Positions 24,927-32,369 of a DNA stretch of 46,618 nt are shown here, in pieces. The number at the start of each line of letters is the position of its first letter. The first letter of the stretch is position 1. The DNA lies in assembly GCA_002428225.1 (NCBI GenBank), contig DIUD01000005.1, positions 30,669 through 77,286 of the forward strand, written 5' to 3'. Under the pieces are notes generated by a model. That model was not told the DNA's origin and searched no databases. It saw only the letters and a program-made list of their open reading frames with translations. The translations under genes and the position numbers were made by a program. Source of the stretch: Roseovarius sp. UBA6167. Lineage in GTDB: Bacteria; Pseudomonadota; Alphaproteobacteria; Rhodobacterales; Rhodobacteraceae.

Positions 24927-25718
24927 ATGGAATCGACCCTGACCCCGGAGGCGGCGCTGGCGGGCCTCGCCTGGCAGATCGAGCTTGGCGCGACCGAGGC
25001 GATCGGCGACGTGCCCGTGAACCGCTACGCGTTGCCCGAGAAGGCGGCGAAACCGGCGGCGAGGCCAGCCGATGCCGTTCCGGCCCGGCCGGCCCCGGCG
25101 GCGGCACAGGCAGATCCCCTCGCCGAGGCCGAGGCCGCCGCCCGCGCCGCGCCCACGCTCGACGCGCTGCGCGACGCCATGGCCGCCTATCCGCATTGCG
25201 CGTTGCGGCGCGGGGCGCGCAACCTTGTCTTTGCCGACGGCAACCCCGCGGCCCGCGTGATGATCCTGGGCGAGGCGCCGGGGCGTGAGGAGGATGTCGC
25301 GGGCCGTCCCTTCGTCGGCCGCGCCGGGCAGTTGCTCGACCGGATGCTTGCGGCCATCGGCCTCGACCGCGGCGCCGAGGATCGCGCGCGCGCGGTCTAT
25401 ATCGCCAATGTCCTGCCCTGGCGCCCCCCACCGGGCCGCGACCCGCAGCCCGAGGAAATCGCCATGATGCGCCCTTTCGTGGCGCGCCACGTCGCGCTGG
25501 CCGCGCCCGATTTCCTGATCCTCATGGGCAACACAAGCTGCGAGGCGGGGCTGAACCGGCGCGGCATCAGCCGGTTGCGCGGCCAGTGGGCCGAGGCGTT
25601 CGGCCGGCCCGCCCTGCCGATGTTTCACCCCGCCTATCTCTTGCGGAATCCCGCCGCCAAGCGCGAGGCATGGGCCGACCTGCTTTGCCTGCGCGCCCGT
25701 CTCGGCCCGCTTGCCTGA
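24927..25718 (+). CDS. Family 4-like uracil-DNA glycosylase without the Fe-S cysteines
   Basis: A 263-aa DNA repair enzyme that removes uracil from DNA. Motif 1 GEAPGREEDVAGRPFVGRAGQ (about residues 115-135) and motif 2 FHPAYLLRN (about 233-241) are those of family 4. The four cysteines that bind the Fe-S cluster in family 4 are mostly missing: the first is Tyr88, the second Cys91 is kept, the third is Trp165 (in NVLPWRPP) and the fourth is Met181. An Ala/Pro-rich N-terminal arm of about 60 residues precedes the fold. The ATG at 24927 is chosen because upstream codons overlap low-quality sequence. Confidence 0.85.
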   Translation: MESTLTPEAALAGLAWQIELGATEAIGDVPVNRYALPEKAAKPAARPADAVPARPAPAAAQADPLAEAEAAARAAPTLDALRDAMAAYPHCALRRGARNLVFADGNPAARVMILGEAPGREEDVAGRPFVGRAGQLLDRMLAAIGLDRGAEDRARAVYIANVLPWRPPPGRDPQPEEIAMMRPFVARHVALAAPDFLILMGNTSCEAGLNRRGISRLRGQWAEAFGRPALPMFHPAYLLRNPAAKREAWADLLCLRARLGPLA

Positions 25719-25743
25719 TCGACCTGCAAAAGGAGCCGACCCC

Positions 25744-26286
25744 ATGTCACGCATCGACGAGACCCGCGCCTTCATCCCCGTGCGCATCGCGCTGCTCACG
25801 GTGTCGGACACGCGTGACCTGAGGCAGGACCGCTCTGGCGACGTGCTGGCAGAGCGGATCGAGGCGGCGGGCCATATCCTCGTTGACCGCATGATGGTGC
25901 GCGACGAGCGCGACCAGATCGCGGCGCATCTGCGCGAGTGGATCGCCGATCCGGGCGTGGATGTGGTGATCTCCACCGGCGGCACCGGCCTGACGGGGCG
26001 CGATGTTACCGTCGAGGCGCACCGCGATGTTTACGAGAAGGAGATCGACGCCTTCGGCACGGTCTTTGCCACGGTCTCGATGCGGAAAATCGGCACCTCT
26101 GCCGTGCAGAGCCGCGCCACCGGCGGGGTGGCGGGGGGCACCTATCTCTTTGCCCTGCCGGGAAGTCCGGGGGCCTGCCGCGATGCCTGGGACGAGATCC
26201 TCGGCTTTCAGCTCGATTACCGGCACCTGCCCTGCAACTTCGTCGAGATCATGCCGCGCCTCAGCGAGCACCAGCGCCGGACATGA
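25744..26286 (+). CDS. moaB: Molybdenum cofactor protein MoaB
   Basis: A 180-aa protein of the MoaB/MogA fold, which adenylates molybdopterin or supports that step before molybdate insertion. The MPT-binding motif is visible as VVISTGGTGLTGRDVTVEA (about residues 77-95), with SDTRDLRQDRSGDVLAERI near the N-terminus and FALPGSPGACRDAWDEIL near 140. Length matches MoaB (about 170-180). The ATG at 25744 has a good Shine-Dalgarno (AAAGGAG). It follows the glycosylase gene by 25 bp and may share its transcript. Confidence 0.93.
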   Translation: MSRIDETRAFIPVRIALLTVSDTRDLRQDRSGDVLAERIEAAGHILVDRMMVRDERDQIAAHLREWIADPGVDVVISTGGTGLTGRDVTVEAHRDVYEKEIDAFGTVFATVSMRKIGTSAVQSRATGGVAGGTYLFALPGSPGACRDAWDEILGFQLDYRHLPCNFVEIMPRLSEHQRRT

Positions 26287-26335
26287 GACGGTTTCAGAAC
26301 GGGTTGGCGGGATTGGCGGGTCGATAGGGACTGCC

Positions 26336-27424
26336 TCACGATGCGGCGTCTTGCGACCTGAAGTGTTTCGACAGCTTCAGGCCCTGCCCCTGGTAGTTCG
26401 ACGCGATGCCCGCGCCATAGAGGTGATCGGGGACCTGGTCCATCCGCTCATAGACCAGCCGCCCGACGATCTGGCCATGTTCGAGTACGAATGGCGCCTC
26501 GTGGCAGCGCACCTCCAGCACCCCGCGCGAGCCCGTGCCGCCGGCCGCCGCGTGGCCAAAGCCCGGATCGAAAAACCCCGCGTAATGCACGCGAAACTCG
26601 CCCGCCATGGCGACGAAGGGCGCCATTTCGGCGGCGCAGGCGGGCGGGATATGGACCGATTCGCGGCTCACGAGGATATAGAACGCGCCGGGGTCGAGGA
26701 TGATGTGGCCGGTCGCGGTGTGGACCTCTTCCCAGAAATCGGCCGGCGCGTAATGGCCGGTGCGGTCGAGGTCGATCACGCCGGTATGGGGCTTGGCGCG
26801 ATACCCCGCGAGCGTGCCGCGGGCCGGGCGCAGATCGACGGAAAAGGCCAGGCCCCCGTCGATCACCGCCGGGCCATCGACCAGCGGCGTCCGGGCGTGG
26901 AGCGCGCGCAGCGCATCATCGGCAAGGATCGCCTGCCCCGCGCGAAAGCGGATCTGGTTGAGGCGCATACCGGGGCGCACCAGCACCGAAAAGGAGCGCG
27001 GGCAGATCTCGGCATAGAGCGGGCCGCGATAGCCCGCCGCGACCCGGTCGAACTCGGTGCCGCCATCGGTGATCGTGCGGGTCAGCAGATCGAGCCGCCC
27101 GGTAGAGGATTTGGCGTTGGCGACGGCGTGAATACCCTCTGGCAGGGCAAGCCGCTCCATCAGCGGCACGAGATAGACGCAGCCCTTTTCCAGCACGGCA
27201 CCGGGGCCGAGGTCGATCCTGTGCATCCCGAATTCCGATATGCGCTCGGTCACCGTTCGGCCCGCGCCGGTCAGAAAGGAGGCGCGCACACGATAGGCAA
27301 CGCGGCCGAGGCGCAGATCGACGCTGGCGGGCTGGATCTGGTCGGGCAGAATGGCGCTCTCGGCGGCGAGCGCACCCGCGTCGATGAGGGCGCGCAACTG
27401 CTGGCTTGACAGAACGCCGGTCAT
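26336..27424 (-). CDS. dcd: Two-domain 2'-deoxycytidine 5'-triphosphate deaminase
   Basis: A 362-aa enzyme that deaminates dCTP to dUTP for dTTP synthesis. Two dUTPase/DCD-like beta domains are fused. The N-terminal half has DQIQPASVDLRLG and AKSSTGRLDLLTRTITDGGTEFDRV, and the C-terminal half has ILDPGAFYILVSRE and FDPGFGHAAAGGTGSRGVLEVRCHE. Single-domain Dcd has about 190 aa, so this is the long alphaproteobacterial type. A Shine-Dalgarno-like AAAAGG precedes the ATG. The gene is convergent with moaB. Confidence 0.9.
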   Translation of the reverse strand: MTGVLSSQQLRALIDAGALAAESAILPDQIQPASVDLRLGRVAYRVRASFLTGAGRTVTERISEFGMHRIDLGPGAVLEKGCVYLVPLMERLALPEGIHAVANAKSSTGRLDLLTRTITDGGTEFDRVAAGYRGPLYAEICPRSFSVLVRPGMRLNQIRFRAGQAILADDALRALHARTPLVDGPAVIDGGLAFSVDLRPARGTLAGYRAKPHTGVIDLDRTGHYAPADFWEEVHTATGHIILDPGAFYILVSRESVHIPPACAAEMAPFVAMAGEFRVHYAGFFDPGFGHAAAGGTGSRGVLEVRCHEAPFVLEHGQIVGRLVYERMDQVPDHLYGAGIASNYQGQGLKLSKHFRSQDAAS

Positions 27425-27479
27425 CCTTTTCCCCCATGCCGGCCGCGCGGCCCTGGTCTGGCGGGATCGTCGGCGATCT

Positions 27480-27556
27480 TGGTCGGGCTAGCAGGACTTG
27501 AACCTGCGACCTTCCGTCCCCCAGACGGACGCGCTACCAGGCTGCGCCATAGCCCG
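27480..27556 (-). tRNA. tRNA-Pro (anticodon GGG)
   Basis: The reverse strand folds as a 77-nt tRNA: acceptor CGGGCTA pairs with TAGCCCG, D-arm GCGC...GCGC, anticodon stem TCCGT/ACGGA with loop CTGGGGG (anticodon GGG), T-arm GCAGG TTCAAGT CCTGC, discriminator A and an encoded CCA. It reads the proline codon CCC. No variable-arm oddities are seen. Confidence 0.97.
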
Positions 27557-27567
27557 ACGATGGCCCG

Positions 27568-27595
27568 TTCATACCGGTTTTGCGGGCAGGGGCAA
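27568..27595 (-). promoter_or_regulatory. Promoter of tRNA-Pro
   Basis: On the reverse strand a -35 element TTGCCC (27595-27590) and a -10 element TATGAA (27573-27568) are separated by 16 nt. The predicted start near 27561 is a few bases before the tRNA 5' end. The same TTGCCC-N16 layout appears before rpmF. Confidence 0.5.
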
Positions 27596-27625
27596 GGGGA
27601 AAGGCGCAACTTTCTCGGACCCCTG

Positions 27626-28321
27626 CTAGCCGGTCTCGATGCGCGCCCGCAGGTCTTGGGCCAGCGCCGCGAGGCGCCGTGCAAGAGGGGGCGCCAGCGG
27701 GCGGGGCATGGCCGAGAGGCGGGTGAGCGGGCCGGGATCGGCGGCAATGGTGTCGGGCGGGTCGTCGGGAAGGTCGGGCAGGGGGTGGCGAGCCGTGACC
27801 GCGGGTTCCGGCGCTTGGGCTGCCGGGGCGGGCTTTGGGGTTGGCGTGGCGGGCGTTCCCGCGTCAGGTTCGTCTGCCGCCGGGGGGGCTTTGGTTTCCG
27901 GCGCGTCCTGCGGCGCGGGCGGTTCGGGGGCGATGTTTCGTGCCGCGGTCTCTTCGGCTTGCGTTTCAGGTCGATCCGAGATTTCCCGCGCGGGTGACGG
28001 GGGGGATGCCTGCTGGGCGGGGCCCTCGACGACCGCGGCCGCCGCGCCAGGATCGGGGGCGCGCGCGCTCACATGTTGCACACCCTGCTCGCGGAGCATC
28101 TTCTGCACGCCCTTGATGGTCATGCCCTCGTCATGCAGCAAGATCTTGATCCCGGCGAGCAGGCGCATGTCGGCGGGGCGGTAATAGCGGCGACCGCCCG
28201 CGCGCTTGACGGGTTTGACCTGCGTGAACCGACTTTCCCAGAAGCGCAGCACATGCGCCGGAACCTCGAGCCACTCTGCCACCTCGCTGATGGTGCGGAA
28301 GGCGTCAGCGGATTTGGCCAT
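27626..28321 (-). CDS. MerR family transcriptional regulator with long disordered tail
   Basis: A 231-aa protein. The N-terminal winged-helix domain of the MerR type (residues about 8-80) reads FRTISEVAEWLEVPAHVLRFWESRFTQVKPVKRAGGRRYYRPADMRLLAGIK, with the RYY wing. A following segment resembles the MerR dimer helix (DEGMTIKGVQKMLREQGVQ). Residues about 95-200 are Pro/Ala/Glu-rich and low complexity, and a short helix ends the protein. It lacks the cysteine pattern of metal-sensing MerR proteins. In Rhodobacterales this gene commonly follows ihfA, as here (14 bp gap). Its regulon is unknown to me. Confidence 0.88.
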   Translation of the reverse strand: MAKSADAFRTISEVAEWLEVPAHVLRFWESRFTQVKPVKRAGGRRYYRPADMRLLAGIKILLHDEGMTIKGVQKMLREQGVQHVSARAPDPGAAAAVVEGPAQQASPPSPAREISDRPETQAEETAARNIAPEPPAPQDAPETKAPPAADEPDAGTPATPTPKPAPAAQAPEPAVTARHPLPDLPDDPPDTIAADPGPLTRLSAMPRPLAPPLARRLAALAQDLRARIETG

Positions 28322-28335
28322 GAGCGCCCTTTTCC

Positions 28336-28638
28336 TCAGCTGTCGTTACCCATGGCGACCCGGTCCTTCATCAGGTGCGATGGCCGGAAGGTCAGCACAC
28401 GGCGCGGCTGGATCGGCACCTCTTCGCCGGTCTTGGGGTTGCGCCCCACGCGGGCGGTCTTGTCGCGCACCGAGAAAGTGCCGAAAGACGAAATCTTGAC
28501 CTGTTCGCCATGTGCAAGCGCATCGGAGATGTGGGTCAGCACGCTCTCCACCATCTGCGCCGCGTCGTTGCGCGACAGGCCCACCTCGCGGAAAACCGCC
28601 TCGCTGAGGTCCATGCGCGTGAGTGTCTTGTTGGTCAT
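28336..28638 (-). CDS. ihfA: Integration host factor subunit alpha
   Basis: A 100-aa HU-family DNA-bending protein. Landmarks are TLTRMDLSEAVFREVGLSR, VKISSFGTFSVRDKTARVGRNPKTGEEVPI with the beta-arm proline, and PRRVLTFRPSHLMKDRV. Length equals that of IhfA (99 aa). The ATG at 28638 is the first that gives the family N-terminus. It lies between fabH and merR with its own 106-bp leader, which carries a 21-bp dyad (28682-28702). Confidence 0.96.
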   Translation of the reverse strand: MTNKTLTRMDLSEAVFREVGLSRNDAAQMVESVLTHISDALAHGEQVKISSFGTFSVRDKTARVGRNPKTGEEVPIQPRRVLTFRPSHLMKDRVAMGNDS

Positions 28639-28681
28639 ACCATCCCCGCTTTTTTCGGGCAGTTTGCGTCGAAGCAATTTA

Positions 28682-28702
28682 CAAGTCAATGTCAATGACT
28701 TG
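28682..28702. promoter_or_regulatory. Inverted repeat in the ihfA leader
   Basis: CAAGTCA-ATGTCAA-TGACTTG is a perfect 7-bp dyad with a 7-nt spacer, 44-64 nt before the ihfA ATG. On the reverse strand it contains TTGACA and TTGACT, either of which could be a -35 element; I find no convincing -10. It looks like an operator overlapping the ihfA promoter. Confidence 0.45.
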
Positions 28703-28744
28703 GGTGGCGTCGTTCCGGTGCGGATTCCCGCGCGTTCGGGCGGC

Positions 28745-29719
28745 TTACCAGCGCAACACGACTGCGCCCCACGCCAGCCCGCCACCGATGGCCTCCGACA
28801 GCACCAGATCGCCGCGCCTGATGCGCCCCTCCGCGACGGCCACCGAGAGCGCGAGGGGAATCGACGCCGCTGAGGTGTTGCCGTGATCCTGCACCGTCAC
28901 GACGACCTTTTCCATTGGCAGGGAAAGTTTCTTCGCCGTGCCCTGGATGATGCGGATATTGGCCTGGTGCGGCACGACCCAGTCCACATCCTGCCCCGAC
29001 AGCCCGATCTTGCCAAGCGCCGTCTCGGCGGTGGCGGCGAGTTTCTCGATCGCCTGACGAAAAAGCGCGTTACCCTGCATCCGCAGCTTGCCCGCGCTGC
29101 CCGTGGTCGAAACGCCGCCATCCACATAGAGCATGTCGCGGTAGCGCCCGTCGGAATTGAGGTCGATCGAGAGAACGCCCCGGTCGCTGTTCTCGCCCGT
29201 GCCCGTCTGCGCCTCGAGCACGAGCGCGCCGGCGCCATCGCCGAAGAGCACGCAGGTGGAGCGATCCGACCAGTCCATGATGCGCGAGAAGGTCTCCGCG
29301 CCGATGACAAGGAGCCGCTCGGCCTGACCCGCGACGATCATCGCGTTGGCGGTGGAGAGCGCGTAGATAAAGCCCGCGCAGACCGCCTGTACGTCGAAGG
29401 CAAAGCCGCGCGTCATGCCCAGATCGTTCTGGACCATGGTGGCGACCGAGGGAAAGGTCAGGTCCGGGGTAGAGGTGGCGACGATGATGCCGTCGATATC
29501 GCCCACCTCGAGCCCGCCATGGGCAAGGGCGGCGCGGGCGGCGTGGGTGGCCATGTGCGAGGTGGTCTCGCCCTCGGCGGCAAAGCGGCGGCGCTCGATA
29601 CCAGAGCGGGCACGGATCCATTCGTCGGATGTGTCGAGCGATTGCTCGAATTCGGCATTGGGCACGATGCGCGCGGGCAGGTAATGCCCGACACCAAGAG
29701 GGACGGCGCGGCGGGTCAT
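28745..29719 (-). CDS. fabH: 3-oxoacyl-ACP synthase III FabH
   Basis: A 324-aa condensing enzyme that joins acetyl-CoA and malonyl-ACP to start fatty acid synthesis. The catalytic triad is present: Cys in VQAVCAGFIYAL (about residue 113), His in VVPHQANIR (about 250) and Asn in VQDHGNTSAASIP (about 281). The N-terminus RAVPLGVGHYLPARIVPN and the substrate loop around RSGIERRRF are typical. Length matches. It overlaps plsX by 4 bp (ATGA), the common plsX-fabH pair. Confidence 0.97.
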   Translation of the reverse strand: MTRRAVPLGVGHYLPARIVPNAEFEQSLDTSDEWIRARSGIERRRFAAEGETTSHMATHAARAALAHGGLEVGDIDGIIVATSTPDLTFPSVATMVQNDLGMTRGFAFDVQAVCAGFIYALSTANAMIVAGQAERLLVIGAETFSRIMDWSDRSTCVLFGDGAGALVLEAQTGTGENSDRGVLSIDLNSDGRYRDMLYVDGGVSTTGSAGKLRMQGNALFRQAIEKLAATAETALGKIGLSGQDVDWVVPHQANIRIIQGTAKKLSLPMEKVVVTVQDHGNTSAASIPLALSVAVAEGRIRRGDLVLSEAIGGGLAWGAVVLRW

Positions 29720-30816
29720 CGGGCGGTATCCTCCTCGGGGCCGGACTGGTCATCGTCAAGCGGGGTGGCGGCGGCGATGCGGGCGGCAAGGCGCTCGGAG
29801 AAGCGCGACTGCGACAGCCCAAAGGCCAGCTTGATCGCGGAAGAGACGCCGGTCGCGTCCGCCGAGCCGTGCGATTTGACCACCGTGCCGTGCAACCCCA
29901 GAAACACGCCGCCATTGGAGCGGCGCGGATCGACGCGCTTTTTCAGGCGTTGCAGCGAGGTATAGGCCAGCAGCGCCGCCAGCCGCGACAGCGGCGAATA
30001 GTTGAACGCCTCGCGCAGCAGATCGCCCACGAGCTTGGCCGTCCCCTCGCCGGTCTTGAGCGCGATATTGCCGGTAAAGCCGTCGGTCACGATCACGTCG
30101 CAGACCGTGCCGGGCAGGTCGCGCCCCTCGACAAAGCCCACGAACTCGAAATCGGCTATTTCGGCATTGGCGGCGATGAGGTCATGGGCCTCGCGCAGCT
30201 CGGCGCGGCCCTTGTGTGCCTCGGTGCCGACATTGAGCAGGCCGATGCGCGGCCGGGCAAGGCCAAATCCGTTGCGCGCATACGAGGCGCCCATGAGCGC
30301 ATATTGCATCAGATCCTTGGCATCGGCCCGGATATCGGCCCCGCCGTCGAGCATGATGTTGTGCTGTTGCGGGTTCTGCGAGGGCCACATCACCGCGATG
30401 GCCGGGCGAGAGATGCCCGGAAGCTTGCGCAGGCGCATGACCGACATGAGCATGAGCGCCCCGGTATTGCCGCAGGAGACGCAAACCGACGCCTCTCCCG
30501 CGCGCACCGATTCGAGGGCTGACCACATCGAGGTATCGCGCCCCTGCCGGATGATCTGGCTGGGCTTGTCGTCCATGGTGACGGTTTGCGGCGCGTCGCG
30601 GATTTCGACCCGGTCTGCCAACTCGCGCCTGCGCACGAGGAGCTTCTCCAGTTCGGCGTGCGGCCCGTGGAGGATGAAGCCGATATCGGGGTTCTTGGCC
30701 GCGGAATGCGCCATGCCGGAGACAACCGCTGCGGGCCCCTGATCGCCGCCCATGGCGTCAATCGAGATGACTATGCGCTCCGCGCTGCCTGCCTTTTGAT
30801 CGCCCAGAGCGCCCAT
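29716..30816 (-). CDS. plsX: Phosphate acyltransferase PlsX
   Basis: A 366-aa enzyme that converts acyl-ACP to acyl-phosphate for phospholipid synthesis. Family segments are VISIDAMGGDQGPAAVV (residues about 15-31), VSCGNTGALM, RPAIAVMWPSQ and VIVTDGFTGNIALKTGEGTAKL. Length is near the usual 330-350 aa with a short C-terminal extension. It starts 24 nt after rpmF and is coupled to fabH. Confidence 0.97.
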   Translation of the reverse strand: MGALGDQKAGSAERIVISIDAMGGDQGPAAVVSGMAHSAAKNPDIGFILHGPHAELEKLLVRRRELADRVEIRDAPQTVTMDDKPSQIIRQGRDTSMWSALESVRAGEASVCVSCGNTGALMLMSVMRLRKLPGISRPAIAVMWPSQNPQQHNIMLDGGADIRADAKDLMQYALMGASYARNGFGLARPRIGLLNVGTEAHKGRAELREAHDLIAANAEIADFEFVGFVEGRDLPGTVCDVIVTDGFTGNIALKTGEGTAKLVGDLLREAFNYSPLSRLAALLAYTSLQRLKKRVDPRRSNGGVFLGLHGTVVKSHGSADATGVSSAIKLAFGLSQSRFSERLAARIAAATPLDDDQSGPEEDTAR

Positions 30817-30840
30817 TCAGCCGCTGCCCCCCGTTTCCGT

Positions 30841-31047
30841 TCAGGCGGCGTCGTCTTCCAGGTCGATTTCTTCCACCATGGCCACGACTTCGCGCTCGGC
30901 GTAGTGGCCACAGGCGGCGCAGACATGGTGCGGCCGTTTCAGTTCGCCGCAATTGGGGCACTCATTGGGGTTGCCCGCAACCAGCGAGTCGTGCGCGCGG
31001 CGCATGTTGCGGCGCGATTTCGAGACTTTGTTCTGTTGGACGGCCAT
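30841..31047 (-). CDS. rpmF: Ribosomal protein L32
   Basis: A 68-aa large-subunit ribosomal protein. The N-terminus AVQQNKVSKSRRNMRRAHDSL and the zinc-binding CPNCGELKRPHHVCAACGHY (two C-x2-C pairs) are diagnostic, so this is the zinc form. An acidic C-terminal tail is present. It leads the rpmF-plsX-fabH group and has a separate promoter and a hairpin in its leader. Confidence 0.98.
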   Translation of the reverse strand: MAVQQNKVSKSRRNMRRAHDSLVAGNPNECPNCGELKRPHHVCAACGHYAEREVVAMVEEIDLEDDAA

Positions 31048-31099
31048 GCTGCCACCTCAATTCCTAAGGGGCCGCCAGGGCCCTGTTTCACGGGTGTTC

Positions 31100-31125
31100 G
31101 CGGCTCATAATCCTGAACGAGCCGC
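31100..31125. promoter_or_regulatory. Hairpin in the rpmF leader
   Basis: GCGGCTC-N12-GAGCCGC is a perfect 7-bp stem with a 12-nt loop, 53-78 nt upstream of the rpmF ATG and inside the predicted leader RNA. It could end read-through from the upstream gene or regulate rpmF. No T-run follows on the reverse strand. Confidence 0.4.
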
Positions 31126-31156
31126 CGGTTCAACCCAAAATTCCGATGAGAGCGCG

Positions 31157-31184
31157 AAAATACAGAGATTTGATGCAGGGGCAA
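31157..31184 (-). promoter_or_regulatory. Predicted promoter of rpmF-plsX-fabH
   Basis: On the reverse strand a -35 TTGCCC (31184-31179) and a -10 TATTTT (31162-31157) are separated by 16 nt. A start near 31150 would give a leader of about 100 nt that includes the hairpin at 31100-31125. Confidence 0.45.
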
Positions 31185-31201
31185 GCGATTCTTGGGGAGG
31201 C

Positions 31202-31756
31202 TCAGCCCTTGTCGCCGCTGTCGAGCTTGTCGCGCAGTGCCGCCAGCCCGGCGAAGGGGCGGGTGTCCTCGTCCGCAATCGGGGTCACGCCCTCGGGGGC
31301 GGCACCCACCGCGCCCAGTTCGGCGCCGTCGCCGCGCGGAAACTGCGGCAGGGCAAGCGCCAGCGCCTCGGCCAGAAGCGCATGAAGGTCGAGCACTTCG
31401 GGCAGCGGCTCGAGCGTGTCATCCTCGGGCATCTCGACCTCCTCGCCGGGGGCGGGCGTGTCGGCGTCGGGAGAGTAGCGCCGCGTCACCGGCTCGTCGA
31501 TGCGGGTGGTGACCGGATCGAGCGTCACGACGCAGGGCTGCACCACCGTCGCGCCGAGCGTGGCGGTCAGCAGCCAGTCATGCGCGCCCTCCGCGGCAAT
31601 CTGCCCCGACAGGCGCAGCTTGCGCAGATCCAGAAGGCCAAGCGCCTCGGACAGGACGCGCCGCGCCGGTGCATCGGGCACGATCTCGAAGGCGGTTGCC
31701 CGTCGCTTCAGATGCGAAAGGCGCAAAAGGCCGCTGGGGGGCGTGTCCTCGGGCAT
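31202..31756 (-). CDS. YceD family (DUF177) protein
   Basis: A 184-aa acidic protein of the YceD/DUF177 family, which is coupled to rpmF in most bacteria and is implicated in 23S rRNA processing or L32 function. The segment VLSEALGLLDLRKLRLSGQIAAEGAHDWLLTATLGATVVQPCVVTLDPV has the family cysteine (VVQPCVVTLDPV, about residue 78), followed by the acidic region DTPAPGEEVEMPEDD and the end region FAGLAALRDKLDSGDKG. It reads toward rpmF but is separated from it by a 154-bp gap with a promoter. The ATG at 31756 is the most likely start; an ATG about 40 bp upstream is possible. Confidence 0.85.
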   Translation of the reverse strand: MPEDTPPSGLLRLSHLKRRATAFEIVPDAPARRVLSEALGLLDLRKLRLSGQIAAEGAHDWLLTATLGATVVQPCVVTLDPVTTRIDEPVTRRYSPDADTPAPGEEVEMPEDDTLEPLPEVLDLHALLAEALALALPQFPRGDGAELGAVGAAPEGVTPIADEDTRPFAGLAALRDKLDSGDKG

Positions 31757-31776
31757 GGCGGGCGCGTGTTCCTTTC

Positions 31777-31804
31777 TTGAAACCGGCGGGCGCATTGATG
31801 TAAG
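31777..31804 (+). promoter_or_regulatory. Possible promoter of bamE
   Basis: A -35 TTGAAA (31777-31782) and a -10 TGTAAG (31799-31804) are separated by 16 nt, in the 88-bp divergent gap between yceD and bamE. The predicted start is about 33 nt before the bamE ATG. Confidence 0.35.
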
Positions 31805-31844
31805 CGGGATAAAAGCCGCGCGCGGCCATGACAAGAGGGCAGAC

Positions 31845-32303
31845 ATGACAGCGTTCCAAACCCGACTGATGCGCATCGTCGCATTGTGCGCGCTGCTCGG
31901 GGTCGCCTCTTGCACGGCCATCTATCGCAACCACGGCTATATTCCCCCCGAGGACGATCTTCAGAACCTGATCGTCGGCGTGGACAGCCGCGCAACCGTC
32001 GATGATCTGATCGGTGCGCCCGCGCTCTCGGGGATTTCGGGCGAGGGCGATTATTATTATGTCCGTTCGCGCAAACGCACCTACGGCATGTTCCGCCCGC
32101 AGGAGGTGGAGCGGCAGGTGCTGGCGATCTCGTTCAACGAGGACGACACCATCGCCAATATCGAAACCTTCGGCCTCGAGGATGGCCGGATCGTCCCGCT
32201 GACGCGGCGCGTGACCGATAACTCGGTGGTCAAGACCGGCTTCCTGCGGCAGTTGCTCAACAATATCGGCGCGCTCAACCCGGCGGACGCCTTCGGCAGC
32301 TAG
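31845..32303 (+). CDS. bamE: Outer-membrane assembly lipoprotein BamE (SmpA/OmlA)
   Basis: A 152-aa lipoprotein of the BAM complex that inserts beta-barrel proteins in the outer membrane. The lipobox is LGVASC (cysteine near residue 23). The family fold reads YIPPEDDLQNLIVGVDSRATVDDLIGAPALSG, YYYVRSRKRTYGMFRPQEVERQVLAISFNEDDTIANIETF and GRIVPLTRRVTDN. Length fits the alphaproteobacterial form, longer than E. coli BamE (113 aa). It is divergent from yceD, a typical Rhodobacterales arrangement. Confidence 0.93.
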   Translation: MTAFQTRLMRIVALCALLGVASCTAIYRNHGYIPPEDDLQNLIVGVDSRATVDDLIGAPALSGISGEGDYYYVRSRKRTYGMFRPQEVERQVLAISFNEDDTIANIETFGLEDGRIVPLTRRVTDNSVVKTGFLRQLLNNIGALNPADAFGS

Positions 32304-32369
32304 GGTCATGGCGCTGTCACGCCGGTCGTGATACACTCCCCTGCGGGCACAGTCTCGGGAGACGGGACC

